A stretch of 64,000 nt of DNA, from positions 5,639,276 to 5,703,275 of the forward strand of contig JAQFVV010006245.1 of NCBI GenBank assembly GCA_028023455.1, in the 5' to 3' direction. This DNA comes from Epiperipatus broadwayi. Lineage: Eukaryota > Onychophora > Udeonychophora > Euonychophora > Peripatidae. A model generated the notes under the pieces. That model made no database searches. It worked only from the letters and a program-made list of their open reading frames with translations, and had not been told where the DNA came from. Positions 59,881 through 64,000 of this stretch are shown piece after piece. Numbering within the stretch: the first letter of the stretch is position 1; every line of letters starts with the position of its first letter. The translations under genes were made by a program, and so were the position numbers.

Positions 59881-62800
59881 AATGCATATTTGTTAATATA
59901 ATACCTCCACTGACCACATTTGTACTGCCCAATGAATTATTTAACAAAGAGAAATAACTAATAACTTACTATTTATTTTAATATAATAATAAAACAGTGG
60001 TAAGATATATGATCATATTCATTCAAAAATTAAATCAACATGTATTTCTTAGAAATATTTAATAATATAATAAATATTAAATTGAAGACAAAAGATACTA
60101 CTAAATTTTAAAAATTACAAATATTTATAAATTAAGACACTTTAAATTCTTTATAACAATTTACATTTGTAGTTCTTTCACATCATAGAATTTTCTCAGA
60201 GCTTTCTAATGTATTATATATTGTCAAGTTCACTCTCTTTCTGGTTTTATACATCAGTTTTCCTTTTAATATTTATCATTGGGTTTTCTGACTTTTCCAG
60301 TATTCAAAATCTTATGGCAGACAATATATTCTAAATAGGTCAATAATTTTCTAATATCATGATTTACATTCTTAGCATTAGTAGATTTTCTTTAATGTTC
60401 TTCCTTCACACTTATTGTAGAGTTATAAGCTAGGTTGATATATTTATTGAAATATATCATAATTTTACAGATAGTGATAAATTATGATAATACTTACAAT
60501 TCTTTATGCAACAACATTAGCTATTCTATCAGTGAACATGGCAAATTCTGATAAATTATTTTCTCTTTTATCTGATTTAGCTTTCTGGTGAACAACTTTA
60601 GTATGAAGAATTATTTAGATGATTTAAATAACTGAAATTCTGAATTAGAAATATTTGTCTAGCTGATGATATGAACTGGAAAATGAATAATGATTACATC
60701 CAAGAATCTTATTTATATTAAGTCAACTGTCCTCATAATTGTTTTTGATAAATACGTTATTTTATTTAATTCATTACATAATTTAATCATTTGGTTTTTC
60801 ATAATTAATTATAAATAAACTCATTTTGATATTGTTTCTAATAACTTATATTTAATTCCTATAAATTCAAATATTATATCATTTAAATTCAAAAATTCAA
60901 TTTAAAAATAATTATAATTAATATTCAGTCTTAATCAATTTTAATTTAATAGTTCTTGCAATTTTTCAATATCTCCATATTTTAAAGAATTTTTTATTGT
61001 TGCTCTTATGATTTTTTTTTTTTACCATTTCCAGAAAACATTTGATTTATAGTTGGAGGGAATTTTTAATGGCATCATCTATAATCATGGCTTTGGGGTT
61101 AAAATAAGTTTCTTTTCTCCTAGTTTTTCTATCAAATATGTTAACATTTTCCATCAGCAGACAAGGTTAAAGTTTTGTCAGAATACCTCCAAATTATTTA
61201 TTCATGTTCTTTCCACCACTACTTTAACATCCTTGACTTTGAGTTTATTGCTCATGGTGATTTCATTATTTTTTTTTATTTTAATTTTCATAAAATTCCA
61301 TTGACAGACATTTTGGATGAGTTATATCATATGGAAAGATATTCCCGGTTTTAAGATTATCACCCATAACTTTTTCCACTTTATTTTAATTTTTTCATAA
61401 TTCACAAGACATAAATGTAATTTAATTTATATTCCCTAACTTTTTTAATTACCTGATGAACAGTCAATACCTATTCTCTTATGATTCTTCTTCTAGGAAT
61501 ATATCTGGATTGCTGGTCAGATATTTGTGAAAGAATTAATACTTTTAAATGTTTATTAATTACTTGATATTATTTTACTAACATGTTATTATAATTCAAC
61601 TTACTTTTAAGTAATGGACTAGTCAATATTCCATTTTATCTTTAACAGATTGAGCATTCATTGCCACAGAACAATAGATATATGAATAGATAATATATAT
61701 ACAATAGGAGAAACAGACCAATAAGAGATGATACTCAATGAATCTGATTGTTCTCATTATAAATGGGGATCTAGCTATAAATAGTCCAGTTGGAGGTAAA
61801 AGGAAACAATAATCAATTGCTGTCAGCCCTGAACATTGTCCACTATATAGCCAAAGCAGTGAGACAAATTCACCTAAAACTGGAAACTGCAAGAACATTA
61901 ACTAGACATGAAGAAAGTGATCATAGAACAGCTGAAAGTGCCACCATTCCTACACATGAGGCAAATTGCTATGGTACATCTGAAAGTGTTAAGTAAACCT
62001 AACGAATACCCAAAATCCATTATAATAATAGTTGCATGGCAACTAAATACTATATCAAACCCATGTATCAGGCATACAGTATAGCAATGCTTATTTTCAA
62101 CTAATTGACTAGCATAGATTTTATCTTATATTGACCAGACTGAACATTCATTTCCACATATCAATAGGAATAGGAATAAATAAGTGTTATGTTTATGCGT
62201 GTTTGTTAAAATAAATACACATGAAATGTATGTATATTAAAATTATGTGAAGAGATAAAAATAATATTAAAAAGAAATAAATAGAGAAACTTGAATATTA
62301 ATTAAATAAAATATTTAATCAAAATATTGTAACAGGAACTAATTATGAAAAAGAAAAGTAAAAAAAATCAGATAATGGATAAAATTCAATTAATATTATC
62401 TAACTACTAATTGAAGTTACAGTAAAGATTGAACTGATAAAACTCCCCACCTGGATCCTTGTGGATTATATTATTACTTCAGAAAACAAAAGAGCAAAAA
62501 AAGTGTAAAAAGACTGGAACAGAAAAAGGAATGGCTTTTTCTTACATCTTCATTGTTCGGGTCAACTAGAATTCCTACTGGGAAAGAACAGGGAAGAAAC
62601 CAGCAGGGGACATCTTAGTAAAACACATCACTCCAAAGTTATTATGATTTTTAAATGCTTTATGGGCCTACAGGATTAAAAGATTTTAATCATGGATTAA
62701 AAGATTTTAATCATGGAAAAAGTAATGTATTGCCTCTGTTCTTTATTTAATTATTGAGTATATATTAAGTGAAAGAGATTTATATTCCAAGGCAATGGAA

Positions 62801-63162
62801 CAGGGACTTATGTAACTGAGAAGAATGTGAAATCATATGAATAGTATATATTGGTACATTTATATATCCTATTATTCTTATTTATTGTAACCTGTATTAA
62901 AGTGAATGAAGAAGTTGAGCCACTGTGTGTTTTCCTTTCCTTTGTGTTCTAAAGAAAGTTAATTCCTAAAATAATTTGTTATTCTTATTCAGAGATTATA
63001 AACATAAGACATAGCAAACCTGGTGCAGTCATGAGTTTGAACAGATTTAGAGAAAAAACTAGTAGGGTAGTTATAGAAAAAAAATGTTTTGTGAACAACA
63101 GGTGGGGAATGCTGCAGAATGGCTGCTATACATGACCCAAATCAAAAACTTTTTTACTCTAA
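59881..63162. other. AT-rich DNA, no confident gene
   Basis: A 21-base unit GATTAAAAGATTTTAATCATG is tandemly doubled near 62675-62716. The stretch 61620-62160 has two similar segments (TTCATT.CCACA...CAATAG) about 490 bases apart, but no LTR pair could be shown. Sequence from about 62450 may be the 5' region of the following retroelement. Confidence 0.35.
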
Positions 63163-64000
63163 ATGGAATTCAGGATAATAAATGAAAAATTACAGCATTT
63201 TTATGTTTTTCAGATAAAAACTTATAGATATAATGAATGTTTTATGACCTCCCCTCCCATCATTGATAGTGTATATTATGAGGAATTAATAAAAAACAAT
63301 GAATATTTCAATCCCCATCTATTTTGCCACATAGCTCATTTAATGTTAACAAATAGACAACAGTTTAAGGGAAAATCTACTATGAAGTTTATAATTCTGC
63401 ACTTAGAGAGATATCAAAGGATTGGGGGTGGGTCAAGGAAATGCTTTTAGATCAATTACTCAGACTGAGACAACAGTTGTTAACTGAAACTGATTTAGCA
63501 TATCAAAGTGCTATCCAGAAAGGCATAGCTTATGAGCTAATAATCGAGCAGGATCATGTTTTTAAATCTAAACTGGAAGACAGTTTTAATATTGAAGTTT
63601 TCAAAATAGAGAAAAAATATATAAACCTGTGTAAACCCAAAGTTGAAAAGGAAGACAAAATTTGATGCTTCTGCTGTGAAAAAATGGATCGTAGAGTAAA
63701 AGTGTAGGTGGAGGTAGGAAATGTTTAAATGTTATCATAAGGGGTATCTTGCATGAGTATTTAAAAAACTTAGTAACAAAGAGAACAAGAGGAAATGGTG
63801 GTTCAGAAAAGTAAAGAAGGTAAACCCATGTGTAAGTAAAAAATACAGGAGTTGAAGGCTCACAACAATTCATGATGGAATTGCACATTTGTGGCATAGA
63901 ATTGAAAACGGAAATTGATAGTGGCTCAGGTATATCAAAAATGCTGAAGCTAGATTGGAGAACACTATCAGCAGTCAATGCTAGTATAAAACTAGAAAAA
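63163..64000 (+). pseudogene. Decayed LTR-retrotransposon gag-protease (runs off right edge)
   Basis: The gag segment EMLLDQLLRLRQQLLTETDL and AIQKGIAYELI (63439-63540) matches the C-terminal capsid pattern of Ty3-like Gag. A TGA at 63663 is followed in frame by CFCCEKMDRRVKV, and in another frame by KCYHKGYLA, remnants of one or two zinc knuckles. The protease motif TEIDSGSGIS occurs near 63908-63937 with the catalytic Asp at 63917, followed by an RTLSAVNASIKL segment entering the edge. At least three frame changes or stops separate these parts. This is a different family from the gag-protease at 3.7-6.4 kb. Confidence 0.75.

Noticed and set aside
61618-62170. Possible LTR pair from two similar segments 490 bases apart
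   Set aside because: Similarity covers only about 50 bases and does not continue, so no LTR can be supported.

Overview
This is an AT-rich eukaryotic (metazoan) window, dominated by mobile-element debris and long introns. No bacterial-style operons, rRNA or convincing tRNA genes are visible. The best host gene is a fragmented SLC4-family transporter on the minus strand, closest in motifs to SLC4A11. It has four confident exons (51.5, 40.9, 29.0 and 13.1 kb), plus weaker 3' terminal exon candidates near 12.9 and 12.2 kb. Splice phases agree across all the confident junctions. The 5' part of the gene is missing and probably lies beyond the right edge. The organism cannot be named from the window. 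An invertebrate, perhaps a lophotrochozoan such as a cephalopod, would fit the mix of Penelope-like, RTE-like, hAT and SINE-like repeats, but this is only inference.

Layout. 0-3.0 kb: two head-to-head Penelope-like retroelement copies (reverse transcriptase plus GIY-YIG endonuclease) forming a giant palindrome. 3.7-6.7 kb: a decayed LTR-retrotransposon gag-protease, with a possible integrase tail. 7.0 kb: a CAT/ATT microsatellite. 9.6-11.2 kb: foldback elements of 'family A' and an unrelated foldback. 12.2-13.2 kb: 3' exons of the transporter. 14.4-17.4 kb: a complete-ended hAT transposon with 8-bp target duplications and a frameshifted BED-finger transposase, interrupted by a 31-base assembly gap. 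18.3-19.6 kb: an RTE-like LINE remnant. 20.2-22.0 kb: 'family B' foldback array abutting a decayed DUF4371/ZMYM1-like hAT transposase (22.0-22.9 kb). 23.8-25.3 kb: 'family C' tRNA-SINE-like arrays. 27.0-27.8 kb: a non-autonomous terminal-inverted-repeat element. 29 kb: transporter exon. 31-34 kb: more family B and C copies. 38-41 kb: hairpins and foldbacks, one touching the donor of the 40.9 kb exon. 41.5-44.5 kb: two minus-strand LINE remnants. 44.5-45.6 kb: a 1.1-kb family A palindrome. 47.8-49.2 kb: a repeat paralogous to the hAT target, and an inverted MITE pair. 50.5-51.7 kb: family C copy and transporter exon. 57.2-58.3 kb: an inverted-repeat element carrying a 65-68 bp minisatellite. 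59.0-59.9 kb: LINE remnant. 63.2-64.0 kb: a second decayed gag-protease running off the right edge.

The recurring theme is foldback DNA. At least three SINE-like families are arranged head-to-head, often bounded by (TA)n tracts, and several lie inside introns of the transporter. Families A and B share a core order, which suggests a common ancestor. The transposon proteins here are nearly all broken. The main exceptions are the two Penelope-like reading frames at the left edge.
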